From: Styela clava
Lineage: Eukaryota; Chordata; Ascidiacea; Stolidobranchia; Styelidae
NCBI RefSeq assembly: GCF_964204865.1
Contig: NC_135260.1
Coordinates: 20,258,001 to 20,322,000 of the forward strand
Reading direction: 5' to 3'
DNA length: 64,000 bases
In this document: piece by piece, positions 11,001-24,044 of the stretch
How positions within the stretch are numbered: the first letter of the stretch is position 1
How the letters are laid out: each line of letters opens with the position of its first letter
The notes under the pieces: model-generated
Databases searched by the model: none
What the model was told of the DNA's origin: nothing
What the model saw: only the letters and a program-made list of their open reading frames with translations
Translations under genes and position numbers: made by a program

Positions 11001-12560
11001 TTTTTAATTTTGATAATGACGTTTATCACTTACAAAACACGCATAGTTTACTGTTTCGAGTGCGTTGATTTTGACCTACAATGCAAATTAGGTTTTAATT
11101 TGGAGCTATTCTGAAATTTATTACAATTAAATGTGGATACAAAGAGTCGCAATCATAGCGATACGTATATGTTATAAGTTTACCGCTTTATTATATAATG
11201 AAAATTAGACTTTGGATGAAAAAAACTTTCAAATATATGATCAAGTAAAAAAAGTGTGAAGCATGGTGGGATATTGGATGGAAGTGTTTTAAAGAAAAAG
11301 GATACTAAAAGTTAATTTTCATTTAAAATTGCAAAGATCATTAATTGCATTTTTATTAGAAGGAAGAAACTTTTAGGAAGTTATCGTAGAACACCATTGA
11401 AATTGGATTAGTCTGCAGGATACACAAATTGATTTGGTTACATCAAATGGGATATTTATGATAAAGCACGCCATTTACAAATCTGTTAACTAGATTTTAT
11501 AAAATAAAAAATGTAATAATGTGCCTGAATGCATCTTATTGTTAGAGAAACACAAAGGAAGCATCGGCTAACCACCTCCATTCCGATATGACGTCCATGT
11601 GCGAGCGAGTCTATTTTAATTTCTTATGAATAGAATTTTTAAATGTCATAATTCACCAAAACTTTCGTCATATGTTTATATGTATTGCTGTGCGTACAAT
11701 TCATTCACATGCAAATTGTAATGTAACAATGACCTAATATTGATACCTGGCCCAGTTGGATTTTTATTTTTTAAAAACGCAGGAAACCGAATAAAACAAA
11801 CAAAAATTTCCGATTTCATATATGTTGTGAATGTTTCTGATATATATTTTGATACCGCAGCTGTTGGTAAAGTTTCTAGTACGTATAAATTCGTATAAAC
11901 AATAAAGAGACAAAAAAATTTTAAATTACGCGATTTTGTTAATGGTTTGGTCTAATAATCAAGTACATAACTCATTTTGTCCATACTCACAATGCTATCA
12001 GTATTTTGCATCTGATCTTATTTAGTTAGTTTGTACAGTTTAGTAATTAGATAAGTGGGTAATTTACTACTTAATACTCTGAATTTTATGCCTATGTCAC
12101 GTATGGATATTGGTGTTTTAGATTTCAGTGAGTTTTTGCGACCACGATACGTAAAAGTTGTGAAGTCGCCGCTTTGTTGCATAATGAAAATAGGTAAAAA
12201 AACAACTTTCAAATGAATGCTATATATATAGTACAATGATTGTGAACCATGGTGAAATATAGGATGAAAGCGTTTTAGTGTAAAAGTTGTCGTCGAACAC
12301 TATTGAAAGCGGATTAGATTGTAGAATACCCAAACTACTAGGATTCTACGAATCAGTATAAGATAAAACACGTGATTTACAAATATTGTTAACTAGATTT
12401 TGTGAAATAGGAAATGGTATAAAGTCTGCCAAGCTCACCGTAGCAATATCGATTTTTGGTACATTTTTAAACATTTGTTTTGCTGTAGCTCTGTTAATCC
12501 TCGTTAACATGTATTGAAAATAACGCAAGGCAGTTTTCCACCATTCATCTTATTCCCCCA
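8099..12560. repeat. Diverged ~1-1.5 kb sub-repeats upstream of gene A
   Basis: No coding potential. The stretch is made of related sub-repeats. The shared core GT(C/A)GTCGAACACTATTGAAA occurs near 9,833, 10,186, 11,381 and 12,286. CATAATCCACCAAAATC-like blocks occur near 8,235, 10,100, 10,463 and 11,648, and GCACCTGATCTTAT near 8,592, 10,865 and 12,011. The 8,643-9,458 element interrupts it. Nature unknown: an old satellite or a large non-coding transposon. Confidence 0.65.
8643..9458. mobile_element. Tc1/mariner-like non-autonomous element, copy 2
   Basis: An 816-bp relative of 4,064-5,047 flanked by TA (8641-8642 and 9459-9460), beginning AGGGAAGGTGGG and ending CCCACTTTCTCC. Unit D shows the empty site at about 42,601-42,610 (GTGTTTAGGTAGTTCATAAA), which confirms a TA-targeted insertion after duplication. 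Confidence 0.75.
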
Positions 12561-12599
12561 TGATGAAATTGGGCGAAATCAACTCCAAATTTCTGCAAA

Positions 12600-12900
12600 T
12601 TATCCAAGGCACACTCTAATTATTTGAAACAAGTAATTAGTTAAATATTGAGTGCAGGTTTTGGATAATTAATCATGAAAAATACTACATGTACAGCCTA
12701 AATATTAATTATATGTGTTTGTATAGTAGTTTTATTTATTACACATTATTTTTATTTAAATTTTTCTTTGTTTGATTGTGCATGATGAAATTCGAAAATT
12801 ACAATCAGCGGACGCTTCCGAGAAAAGTAATATTCCAATCCAAGATGAAATATGATAAGAAATGTTGTGATACCCATCTGCAAATATCACAATAAAAATA
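12600..12900. repeat. Dispersed repeat R2, copy 1
   Basis: Matches 58,800-59,180 over about 300 bp with indels (for example ATGATGAAATTCGAAAA and GAAATGTTGTGATACC). A short foldback with the pattern CACTCTAATTATTTGAAAC...AAATATTGAGTG opens the repeat; a third, partial copy is at 22,890-22,960. Nothing coding. Confidence 0.6.
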
Positions 12901-13860
12901 CTCAGAATGGAAATTTATTTGGAAATAATCAGCAATCGACGATAAAATCATTGATGAAAACAAAACAAATAAAACTGATTATAGAATCGGGAAAGCAAAC
13001 GAAACCTCAAGTAAGGTTTAAAGCGTACATATTTTAGGTGGGAAGGTATTGAAAAAAAAAAGTAGTACGTAGTACGTAAGAGTTAGTACACACACACACA
13101 TACAATCATCGAGACACAATAAGGTCGGAAGTGAAAAAAGCGAGACATAAAATCAATTACTCAGTAAAAAGAAAAATATGCAAACAAATAAATAAAAATG
13201 ATTAAATTTTTTTGCCACACCAAATTATTAATTTTATGAGGATTGCCGAATTGGATACCGAGTTAGTCAACAAGAGTCATATACTGTGGATAGAAAAATA
13301 TTCCTCAAAAGATATCGTCAAGCTGAATATAATTGGAGTCACCTAATGCCAAATTGCCCAATCAGAATTGCCAAGTTGGATGCATGAAGAGGTGAGCCAG
13401 ATAGAAGCCAAAACTTGCCAAATTAACGTCCAAATTATTTTAAAAACTATTAATCAATAAAAGTACCGGTGATTATAATTAAAATTAATTAAGGCGGTAT
13501 GATACAAAGGTAAGAAAATTGGTTACGGGAATATATAGGCTAATAAAGGTTGAAGTATGGTTTCTAAAGTCACGGATTATAGGCAGGAAAATTTAATTGC
13601 TTAAGTAAATAACTGGTTGTTGATCACTGCGATCATTTCGAATTCATCACTGATAATTCATCAGTCTGCAAGTTTTGTTGATGTACTGTATACACCTTTT
13701 ATGTTGAATTAGCTAGATTTTAAATTGATCATCATGACGTCCTGAAAAACGAAAGTATATCTGCGAGTACAATAATCAATGATTGCAAATAAGGATTCAA
13801 TAGAAAACTACCCTCTACTTTTGAGATGAAGTGGTTGATTTGTGTGAATATTGATCAGTA
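12901..13860. other. Featureless AT-rich spacer
   Basis: No gene or clear repeat seen, apart from a short CA run near 13,090. Confidence 0.5.
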
Positions 13861-13861
13861 T

Positions 13862-14180
13862 TATTACTTATCGATTTTAATCGGTAAGTATGTTGATAGG
13901 TAATTGTCTGTCTGTGTGTTTGTCTGTGTGTTTGTCTGTCTGTCTGTTAGACGCGATATCTCACGAAAGTGAGATTGAATCTGCTCCAGATTTTGCATGT
14001 GCATTCAACATATGTTGGACCAGAAGCCTATTGATTTTGGTTGAATTATGTCGTATAATTAGCGAGGTAATAATTAATTAGTGATATGACACAAGGTATC
14101 ACTATGGAGTAAGAGCGCTGTTTTGGGGGATCCCTAACTTTCGATCGATAAGTCTTCGGTCTCTGACCGATATTCTCGTT
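13862..14180. repeat. Dispersed repeat R3, copy 1 (palindromic end, TGTCTG microsatellite)
   Basis: About 320 bp. It opens with a near-palindrome CTTATCGATTTTAATCGGTAAG, then a TGTCTG/TGTTTG microsatellite, then a conserved core GAATTATGTCGTATAATTA, and ends near ACCGATATTCTCGTTTA. The same element, inverted, is at 44,656-44,936 and, more decayed, at 23,060-23,245. Confidence 0.6.
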
Positions 14181-14199
14181 TAACTATTATTAAACTGCT

Positions 14200-14600
14200 A
14201 GTTGAAAGACCTGAAAAGGGGGAGATTGTGGTTGGGACACAGGAGAAATTGTTCACAAACCATGCAAAAACCTTTCGATGTCGGTAATGGTGTGAAACAA
14301 GGTAGTACCAGCGACTACAGGCAGTGGTCAGCACCAACTGGGTTCTATCCCTGGGTTCCAACCCCAATGCCACACAAAAAAGAAACTAGCGCAATGGATC
14401 ATCCCCACAAAAGTTCATTTCTACCAAAAGTCGTTCCTGCGAATATATATCCAAGTTCACAACATTCGAAATGTGCCTTGAGATCAAACAATTGGGTCTC
14501 TCTACAAAACGTTTGTAATTGCGTTGAAAAGTGACATATATACTCATATATAAATTTAAGAATTTGCCACCTCCCCTGGCTTTTCATATGCAATCATTGT
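14200..14600. repeat. Dispersed repeat R5, copy 1
   Basis: Matches 59,450-59,600, 59,940-60,001 and 60,345-60,440 (for example CTTGAGATCAAACAATTGG, CTCTACAAAACGT, AAGAATTTGCCAC). The frame at 14,202-14,534 is not conserved in the other copy, so I treat the stretch as repeat and not as a gene. Confidence 0.5.
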
Positions 14601-15578
14601 ACCCGTAGATTCATTTTTCAGTGTTCAGGTTGCTTTACAGCGATCAAATGAATTTGGCAGCTTGCTTGTTCGTCATATATGGTTTTTATGAAATGTATGA
14701 AGACTTCGATTCTATGCTAATTTCGAATTGACCACACAAACAACAACCCCTATCTAAATTTCATAGCTATAAATATAGAGCCAGACTTTCGCCTTGATAT
14801 CTAACATATCTTTCAACCAAATTTTTCACTCGGTACGATAATTTATTCATACTCCCAGATTTTAATAATTGATATGATCTGGACTTTGATATAGTTAGTT
14901 ATGGAACAGGTGAATAAGGTGGTCTGGTCTAGCGTAGCACAGCTCTTCCTGCATCCAGCTAACAGCCCGCTATAGAGAGGCTACACCAATAATAAGCTTG
15001 GCTCTTCATTGTTTATTCTGTCATTTTTGAGTTTTGTCTGTTTTTCTTTTTTGTTTCTTAAGTAATTTATTAATTTGTTACTACGTAAGTTTTTCTCGTT
15101 GTTTATTTTTATTCAATATATCGTTTTGGTTGTATGTGAGCGTGCGGGTATGTATAAATCCATATCATAATTTAAGTTAGGTGAATACGAACCACTTCTT
15201 TTAACAAAACCTTTTCTATTAAATTTTTCAACGTTTGAAATGTTATCAGTATCACTATCGTATCTAGAAATGTGCCTCCGAATTCCATATGTTTACTAAA
15301 TATAACATAGACTCAGAGACATTCGAGAAAACGACTTTGACTCCCTTGCATTTACAATTTCAACTTCACATCCCACGCTTATCCCATTGAAATGATTCGG
15401 TTTTTGTTAATACTTATATATTTCAAAACATAAATCAGATTTACATACAGCATAGTCAAACGATACTTTGTCAGTAAAGGAATATATATATATATAAATA
15501 AAAAGATATCGACAGACACGAACATTGGATTAAAATGAAAATTTGAATTTCGAAGTGATGGAGTATAAGTAATATATA

Positions 15579-16571
15579 TTAGTTACAGCCATCCTCGACG
15601 CCCATTTCCCATCTCATACCCATCTGCTCGAATATTCCATTCATTTTTCTTGCAAATTGCGATACAAAATGATCTTTTGCAATGCATTTAGTCGCAGGTG
15701 CCTTCTTTTCCTTTTGTTCAGTTGTCTCGGCGTTTGTTTTGCTTGCTACAGTAGTTTCTGGGCCCGCCTTTACTGAACTTTTAACTAAATCTGTTTCCCG
15801 GATTGTCAAATCTTTCAGAATTGCTTTGGTACTTTCAGATTCTATAATCTTTCCGGAAATGGGAAATTTGTTTTCTGGTTCACATCCTTCTTCTACTTCG
15901 GTCTTCATCCACTGCGATAATTTTTCATCGTCGAGAGAAAGTGTATAGTTTTGAGGGATTTCAACATATCCGGCTAGAAATAAATGCAGAATGGTATCAT
16001 ATTTCATGTTATTTTACATGTCCCCGCTTTTTACATGTTTGTAGATACAAATCTATACATTCTTTGCTCATACTCATAACTGTGTACTCTAAAAATAACA
16101 TGATGATACATGGTATCAGCTGTTGTACAATTGTTTATACCCACCTCCTTTCATGACGCATCTGCAGTCGTGAACGCAGCAATGCATATTATCAGGATGT
16201 TTATTGCAATCTTCAAATTTAACCAATTTTTGGTTACATAAGTTGTAGCATGGTACTAAATCACCTTTGAAGCCTCTTTCTGTAACAACAAAAATGTTAT
16301 TAAGAATGGCTGTTGAGAATTGCTAAGTGTGACACCTCATAAGTTGATATTATCATAGATATTATCATATCGAGCCCCGCTAGATGTCTTATCTTTTCTC
16401 AGAAAGAAAAAAAACTGTTTAAAATAAAACTGAGACAAAATTCTTACTTGGTTCGCATTGCTGCTGTCCCAATTTGTAGCGAAACTGAAAACATTTGAGT
16501 TGACTGAATGGTGCCGCTTCACTTTCAAACAAGCTTACCATCAGAAGTAGAGAGACTGTTGCCACATTCAT
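15579..16571 (-). CDS. Cysteine-rich secreted protein, paralog B (217 aa, 3 exons)
   Basis: The minus-strand coding sequence joins 16571-16448, 16279-16145 and 15973-15579 (654 nt), with GT-AG introns of 168 and 171 bp in the same phases as paralog A. It has the same signal peptide, all 12 cysteines, the HCCVHDCRC cluster and the NYT sequon. Compared with A, exon 3 lacks 21 nt (7 codons) at the start of the linker, in frame. The codon split by the first intron changes Glu to Lys, and exon 2 has Gln for one Asn. Introns and flanks are also alike, so this is a duplicate of the whole locus and not a retrocopy. Function is unknown; secretion is inferred from the signal peptide. Confidence 0.75.
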
Positions 16572-16779
16572 GTTTGATCTACAGAGCTAAAATTGGCAAA
16601 CACCAATTAATATTCAAAAATTCATATTGCAAAAATACCAATTTGGCAAGTGAACAATTGCTGGTCGTACAATGAAGGGAGTCATACACTAAATATCCCC
16701 ATTCTCCGAATAGAAAAGGTCATGATATACATTTGCTTCCTGGTGTAATAAAAAATTCAAGCTGACGGGGTTCGAGCAC

Positions 16780-16882
16780 CGGTTGCGTAATCAGGAATTT
16801 TCAAAGAGGGGAGGGGATTCTGAAATTTGTAATTGTGAATTAAAACCGTATCAGCTGGTGGGTCAAGCAGGCTACGCCCCTG
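16780..16882. mobile_element. Promoter-proximal hAT MITE of gene B
   Basis: 103 bp, beginning CGGTTGCGTAATCAGG and ending GGCTACGCCCCTG, 209 bp upstream of the gene B start. It is orthologous to the elements in units A, C and D. Confidence 0.65.
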
Positions 16883-17039
16883 GGGGACGCACGTTGTTCT
16901 GGATGAATATCAAACAGATACGATTATAATCTTGAGAATGCTGCCTCGTTAATTTTTTTGTAATTGAAGACATTGGAGATGGAATTACTAATTGTGCCGT
17001 AAATTATACCTGTGTAAAAATAGTTGGAACAATATTCAA

Positions 17040-17195
17040 CCAAAGTCTAAGCGACTATAGATAGAAATCATAAGCAACCTTTTTATCGTCTCCGTGTTTG
17101 GTTGTCTCTTGTTGTGTTTCTGCAAGATGCTTGATGTCCCCAACTTTTCGTAGCACTATTTATACTATCTCATGCATCACCTCAAGCGTTTTTTT
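17040..17195 (-). promoter_or_regulatory. Conserved upstream block of gene B
   Basis: About 470 bp upstream of the ATG and nearly identical to the blocks upstream of A and C over more than 100 bp. The role is inferred. Confidence 0.4.
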
Positions 17196-20100
17196 TTTAA
17201 ATCAGTGTGTAGATAGAACAATCGCATATGAGCATAATGACATTTAATATCACAGTGACATTTAAAGCCGCCTTCAGGATGCATAGGTAGGTTATTGTGA
17301 GAGAATGACATCGAGTGAAATTGCTGATTACCTTCATACCGTTATGACGTCAATATGGTCTTACGGTATACCCCGATTTAAGAGAGTTCAAAAACCAACA
17401 TTGTTATTAGTAAATTTGCTCTTAATTTGAATAATTTTCATCAAGTCATCATCATCAAGTGCGATTTTTATTCTAATCTTCTATAAATAGATTTTTTCGT
17501 CGGAATTTGCTTATACTTTCAATTTATTTGAATGCAAATTGTAATACATACAACAATGACTGCAATAATCTTGAAATGTACGACCCAGACAGATTTTTAT
17601 CTGATAAAATCTTTGAAACTGAATAAGACAAGAACTGACAAAAGTGAAATCCTTACTTTCTTCAATATTGTGACTGTTTCAAATATACATTTTGCTAATG
17701 GATAGTAACTGTTTGAATAGGTGATTCTACAGTAATTCCAATTTGGTAATAGCTTGTCGTAATAAATGCCAACACGTAGTATATATAATTATTTATTTCG
17801 TATTGATTTGATTCATACTCACCCAAATACGTAATTTAGTATTAACTATCCTGAATTTTTTTCTTCCTTGGTCGTTGTTTTAATTAATCGCTTTGACATT
17901 CTACATGGAAATCATTTTCTGTCTTCATGGAATGCTGATACAGAAAACAGTTGCAATTAAGAAGATACGTGTATATGATATACGATATGTAACCGTTGTA
18001 AATTCACCATTTTGTTATACAATATAAATTAGACGTCCATTATAATTTAATAAAATTTTCAAATAAATATTCACGTAAAAATGAGTGTGAACCATTGTGG
18101 AATATCTGATGAAGTTGAATAATATTTTAAATTACAAAAATCATTGATTGGATTTTTATTAGAAAGTAATTTTTTTTAGGAAGGTGTCGTAGAACACAAT
18201 TGAAATTGAATTGCAGGATACACAAACTGCTTTGGGTATATGAAATGTAGTATTTATGATAAAGCATGCCATTTACAAATCTGTCAACTAGATTTTGTAA
18301 AATAACAAATGTAATGAATGCATCTTATTACACAACGGAAGCATCAGCTAACCACTTCTATTCCGATGTGACGTCCATATGGTGTTGCGGTATATCTCGA
18401 TTTGAATCGGAAGTTTTAGAAACCAACATTGTTGTTACTAAATTGTTTCGTAAGTTGAATAATTTATTCATCAGGTGCAATTTTTGAGATCATGTGCGAG
18501 GGCGCCTATTTTAATCTTTCGTAAATAGATTTTTTGATGTCATAATCCACCAAAATCTGCGTCATCTGTAATATGTGTTTATATGTATATATGTTTATAC
18601 GTATAATTCATTTACATGCAAATTTTATTGCTAAACAACTTAGTATTCAAATAGTCTTGACAAGTGTATACCTGGCCCACTCTGAATTTTATTTTTCCGT
18701 GATTAATGAAAATTGAAGTTGTATGTTGTTTTAGCTAATCTCTTTGACATTATTGAAACCGTCATAAAAAAAGTTTGGTCGAGTTTTTATGACCTAATCA
18801 AGAATATATCTAATCTAGAATATATTTTAATAATGGCTTTTATCACTTTACATAACACGCATGGCGTTGAATACTTCACTATTTCGAGTGCGTTGATTTT
18901 GTCCTACAATGCAAATTAGTTTTAAATTAGGAGTTAATCTGAAATTTATTTTAATTAAATGTGTATACAAAAAGTCGCAATTATAACGATACGTATTTGT
19001 TGCACGATACGTAACGTTGTAAGTTTACCCATTTATCATACAATGAAAATTAGACTTGGATTGAAAAAAACTTTCAATTGAATAATATTGTGAAAATGAG
19101 TGTGAAGCATGTTGGAATATCGGATTGAAGTGTTTTAAAGTGAAAGGCTCCTAAAAATTGATTTTTATTTCAAATTGCAAAGATCATTGATTAGATTTTT
19201 ATTAGAATAAAGAAACTTTTAGAAAGTTATCGTCGAATACTATTGAAATTGGATTAGTCTGCAGGATTCACAAACTATTTGGTTATATATCAAATGGGAT
19301 ATTTATGATGAAGCACGACATTTATAAATCTGTTAACTAGATTTTATAAAATAACAAGTGTAATATTGTGCCTGAATGCATCTCATTGTCAGAGAAACAC
19401 AACGGAAGCAGGGGTAACCACTTCCATTCCGATATGACGTCCATGTGCAAGTCTATTTTAATCGCTTATAAATAGAATTTTATATGTCATAATCTACTAA
19501 AATTTGCGTCATATGTTTGTATGTATGGCTTTACGTATAATTCATTTACATGCAAATTGTAATGTAACAATGACTTAATATTCATAACTGGACCAGATGA
19601 ATTTTTATTTTTTAAAAACGCAGGAAACCGAATAAGACATCTTCGATTTCATCAATGTTGTGAATGTTTCTGATATATATTTTGATAACGCAGCTGTTGG
19701 TGAAGTTGCTATTACGTATATATTTACAATATCTGGGAAACCGAGGTTACAATAAAAAGACAAAAATTCTCACACTTATGCGATTTTGTTAATGGTTTTG
19801 TCAATAATTCATTACATAACTCAGTTTGTTCCTACTTCAGCATGCTATCAGTATTTCGCACCTGATCTTATATAGTTAGTTTGTGCAATTAGTAATAAGA
19901 TAAATGGGTAATTTATTACTTAATACACGCATACTTCACTGTTTCAAGTGCGTTTGTTTTGATGTACAATGCAAATCAGGTTTTAATATGGAGTTAATCA
20001 GAAACTCATTTTAAGTAAATGTTGACAGTTAGTCAGTCACAATTAACACTATACGTAAAAGTTGTGAGGTCGCCGCTTTGTTGCATAAAAAAACTAGATA

Positions 20101-20540
20101 AAAAGAACTTTCAAATAAATGATCTAGTAAAATGGATGTGAACCATGGTGAAATATTGGATGAAAGCGTATTAGTGTAAAAGTTGTCGTCGAACACTATT
20201 GAAAGCGAAATAGTTTGTAGAATACCCAAACTACCAGGATTCTACGAAATAGTAGCCTATAAGTTAAAACACGTGATTTACAAATATTCGCAAGTAGATT
20301 TTGTGAAATATAAAATGGTATAAAGTTCGACGCGCTTACCGAAGCAAGATCGATTTTTGGTACATTTTCAATATTTGTTTTTTCTGTAGCTTTGATAATC
20401 CACATAAATTGCTAATAACCAGCCCCATTGGAATACATTCAATTCAATAAAAATTGGTAAATTTAGGTTTGGGGTCCACTAAATAGGATTATGCTACATT
20501 ACAATAAGACATGAAAAACGACAAAATTTATTGACTTTTT

Positions 20541-21199
20541 TAACTTTAAAAATTCAGAACTTATATGTAACTAACTAGAAATAGCTATGGTCAAATATAT
20601 GTACACGAAGTCCATAACGAAATGTTTCACCACCAATTCCCCGAAAATCATACGGTATCCTGAACAAAACTGAACAGCCACGGTATCTGGGTACCGGTAA
20701 CGGTACGCGGACTGTGCTAACTTTTCGAGGCCATGTGAAGATGATCTATCTAAACTACATGATTCAGTTTTGTAAAACTGTATTCCCGTGAGTAAAAAAG
20801 AATACAGCAAAAGTTTGAATGAAATATCAGATCTCATAGGATTCATAGAATATTTAGAGATAAATAAAAGTAATAGGCTTGTAGCGAAAAATGAAATCTT
20901 TAACCACTGAAAATTTCAAAGCATTTGATCCAGTAATTAATAAAGAGAAAGGCGATTTTTCCATAACCATCTTCTTCTTCAAACACAGAATCCTTAACCA
21001 CTATAAGCGAATTTGTGACGTATTAATAGCTCGTTTAACTTTCTTTTTTTCAGCCCACTCAAGCGCACTGTCGTGATACCGCGTTACCACGCCATCGCCG
21101 GTAAAGACATAATGATGGACAAAACGTACTCTTGTTTAAAAATGGGCGTCTCAAAATATCTCGTGTCCCATGGGAAATACAAATGTGTGCTGTCCCATC
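20541..21199. other. Distal part of unit B
   Basis: No gene supported. Up to about 20,760 it matches unit C (34,340-34,560), including the GGTACCGGTAACGGTACGC block near 20,690. The frame at 20,571-20,846 is not preserved in unit C. Confidence 0.5.
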
Positions 21200-22776
21200 C
21201 AGTGGCGTAACTACCCATTGGATCTTGTGGATAAATCCAGGGGCGGCACGTTGCTGGAGCCTGGAGGGCGGCAAAATGTGGAAAAACGTTTTAAACGAAG
21301 CGAAAAAAAGTTTTCAATGAACCAAGGCAGTCACATTAAACAACCTAACTACCAATGAAGCCAAAATATTACACAAGATATACGTCTAAACCAGGTGTTT
21401 TATGGCTCGTGGCCCCCTTCCAGCGCCTATTCGCACTCGCGGTCTCCGTGTTCGGCATTCCAAAAAAGAAACGTGTTGGGTTGTATTATGTGTTTACGAC
21501 CTATTAGGGAATGCAAAAGCAAACCACAGACAAGAAAGTAAACGCTCTCCAGTATACAATCAAAGGGAATCTTGCGCTTAGGACTGTCTGACGCGGTTTA
21601 TCGTATTAGGCGCAGTCTTTTTTATAGCTAGACGAATGTCAACATCAAGACGGTTTATAAATTCTGTTTTTGTGGTAAGAAAAATTGGCTTTTGCTCTGA
21701 CAGAAAGCCGAACTTAGTCAATGTGCGTTCCTGTCAAATCTAACTCGCTTGGCAGCAAAGAAACGTTTTTCACCGGGGGTGGTTTTTGTTGCGGTATTTT
21801 GGAGTTCAGATGGACGTAATGATTTATTGCTCATTAAATACGAGCAATGCCAGCATTAATCACATTCTCTGACATCTCAATTTACTTTGGTAAAGTCAAC
21901 GGAACTGTTGTTGTTAGTACATCTTTCTGTACTTGAAGGCCCAGGAACGCAGCTATTCATGTGTTCATCCAAAACGGTACTGTGGTTCAATTTTCGTAAT
22001 TACGTCTATAATACGCTAGCGAAGGTTATCTCGCAGTCGAGTGGAACTGCCATTCTGTAGGTTAGGCCAGACGGCCTACCGGCGAACTATTTTCATTGGT
22101 AGATTTCAAATTCCCTTATGATCAAACAATTCACGCACAAAAAATGAATACACCCTGACCCTGTGATCGCAAATAATCCTATTCAGGTAATGAAACTACC
22201 GTGAAAAGTATGCAAACAAAGTCGCTATATAATAAATTATTAGTCTTGTGTCGTGGTCCCCCTCGAACTGCTTCGTGGCCCCTGTAGGGAGCCCTCGGAT
22301 GAGAACCACTGCACTAGTACAATCAAGTGATTTTACATTTAAAAATGACGCTACAGCGCTGGACGTAATGCAGTGGTTTGCAAACATCGTTTATGTGAAT
22401 CAACACCTTATTTATTCATGAGTCTCAAGCTTTACCTCACTGTTGCCGTTTCTTTCACAAGCTGCGAATAACGAAGTCAAAACCTAAGCTGGTAAAGTTT
22501 TACTTGAGATCGACTATGGGAGAAAGCAGGCTGCCTGTGCCAGCAATACTGCTCATTGAAAGTGATTTAGTCGAGACATTATCTTTTGACATATATATTT
22601 TCTGAATTTGCTCCAATGAAAACTAGACATTGAATTTGGAGCTTTCGAAAAAATTTACTATTCACTGCTTTAATTCTTCTGTTGTGTAGAATTTTATCCA
22701 GCTTTTACGACGGTGTTGAGGGGGCGGCATTTCGCGCAAAGATCCAGGGGCGCCACATTGCGTTGTTACGCCACTG
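21200..22776. mobile_element. hAT element, decayed (1,577 bp)
   Basis: Perfect 12-bp terminal inverted repeats (CAGTGGCGTAAC) and a perfect 8-bp target duplication GTCCCATC (21,192-21,199 and 22,777-22,784), the hAT signature. No open transposase remains. A second hAT-like end (GAGAACCACTG near 22,308, with GTGGCCCC motifs from about 21,405) suggests a nested hAT. A 3' fragment of the same family is at 61,310-61,682, and its ends resemble the promoter MITEs. Confidence 0.8.
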
Positions 22777-22844
22777 GTCCCATCCCATGGGACATTTTTA
22801 CCATGGACAAGCTTGCAAATAACCCATAGCAGTTTGTTTCTTCA

Positions 22845-22960
22845 TAATGACATTGGGCGAAATCAACGCCAAATTTCCGCAAATTATCTAAGGCACACTT
22901 TGATTATTTGAAACGTGTTTATTATGTCATTAGCTGAATATTGAGTGCCGGTTTCAAGGT
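22845..22960. repeat. Outlying right end of unit B / R2 fragment
   Basis: Matches 12,560-12,660 (TTGGGCGAAATCAAC...CCAAATTT and the foldback with TATTGAGTGC). In unit A the corresponding interval is much shorter, so a deletion in A or an expansion in B separates these blocks. Confidence 0.55.
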
Positions 22961-23059
22961 TTGATTGATACGTGCGGGACGAGTATTAGTGCCCTGGCGA
23001 CGACTTTTTGCTTCCGATTCACCGCGAAAGCGCTCCGTCAAATCTCGCATGATTTAGAA

Positions 23060-23245
23060 ACCTGAAAACGAGATAACGACCGGAGACCGCTGACTTATCG
23101 ATCTGCAAAAAAAAATATTTAATCAATAACTCGCTAATTATAAAAAAAAAATTGAAAAAAAGAAAATTTAACTTGCTAATTATACGACATAATTCATCCA
23201 AAATCAATAGCCTGCCGATCAAGATCGATAAGTAATCAGCATGCG
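23060..23245. repeat. Dispersed repeat R3, copy 2
   Basis: Decayed copy of the R3 element: ACGAGATAACGACCGGAGACC at one end, the conserved core ATTATACGACATAATTCATCC in the middle and GATCAAGATCGATAAGTAAT at the other. A-rich runs are inserted. Confidence 0.55.
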
Positions 23246-23297
23246 TGCTTTTTCCGTTCTGATACCTTTCTTGATTAATATTACCATCCATGTAAAA

Positions 23298-23740
23298 CAG
23301 GGGTCGGCAACATTTTGTCGCTCGCGGGCCAAAATTAAAGGTTGCAAGTCATTGGCGGGTCGCACATATTTTTAGAAAGTTAAAAATCGAATGGATGACC
23401 GATGAATCACAATTTTTCACACAGATCAGAAGCTAAATTTTAAGCAGCGCGCGAAGACTGACCATTTGAATATTTTTTGCGCCATTAAACCATTTGCACA
23501 TAGCATCAGCTTTACTGCGTTTTATTGCCATTTGTCTAATCTAAATCATAATTAAATTATAGGCTCATTAAACGAGTAATTGTGAATTATATACTTGTTA
23601 CCTTATAATATAATTTAGTCTACACGTAAATTCTTTTGCGTAAAGAATATAATCGACAAAACAGCTATAATTTGTTACTATAATTCAGTGAAGCGTCGCG
23701 GGCCGGATCCGGCCCGGGGGCTGTAGGTTGCCGACCACTG
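23298..23740. mobile_element. hAT MITE (443 bp)
   Basis: Begins CAGGGGTCGGCAACATTTTG and ends GTTGCCGACCACTG, with GGGCC-rich subterminal parts (CTCGCGGGCC / GGCCGGATCCGGCCC). It has a perfect 8-bp target duplication ATGTAAAA (23,290-23,297 and 23,741-23,748). No coding capacity; a typical GGTCGGCAAC-type hAT. Confidence 0.85.
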
Positions 23741-24044
23741 ATGTAAAAGGTTATGAATATTTCTTTGTTTAAACCAGATAACTGTCAAGAACAGAATAAT
23801 ATTCCAGAGCTTCGCCTTGACATTCAGCTAGATATCACCTTGGTACGCAACGCTGCAGGTGGTCACGAGACGTGCAGCAAAAGCACAGGCCGCTGAAATC
23901 TTTTCCGGGTGATTCACACATTGTATTGTGAATTCATTTTCATTTGATCATCTGAAGAGGGATAAATAAAACAGCAGCAAAATTCTTGCTAGAGTTAATT
24001 CTGTTTGTACACAATTTGGCATGTACATGTTTAATATGTGAGAT

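Larger units (their letters stand above)
3345..12560. repeat. Segmental duplication unit A
   Basis: First of four related units. The left edge (3,345-3,407 and 3,561-4,060) matches unit C at 27,095-27,180 and 28,485-28,950. The gene and its flanks match B, C and D, and the right end near 12,540-12,600 matches 22,845-22,895 of unit B. It contains secreted-protein gene A and four later insertions (3,408-3,560; 4,064-5,047; 5,603-6,194; 8,643-9,458). Boundaries were set by eye and are approximate. Confidence 0.7.
14600..20540. repeat. Segmental duplication unit B
   Basis: Left edge 14,600-15,000 matches unit C at 29,110-29,530; the gene matches A, C and D. Sub-repeat cores occur near 18,183, 19,226 and 20,181. 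The right part (20,400-20,760) matches unit C at 34,200-34,560, and an outlying end piece at 22,845-22,960 matches unit A. The stretch 16,883-20,540 holds no gene. Confidence 0.7.

Noticed and set aside
13900-13960. Possible CRISPR-like TGTCTG repeats
   Set aside because: Simple microsatellite inside the R3 element, without spacers, in a eukaryotic context.
14202-14534. 110-aa frame
   Set aside because: Inside dispersed repeat R5; the frame is not kept in the copy at 59,450-60,440.
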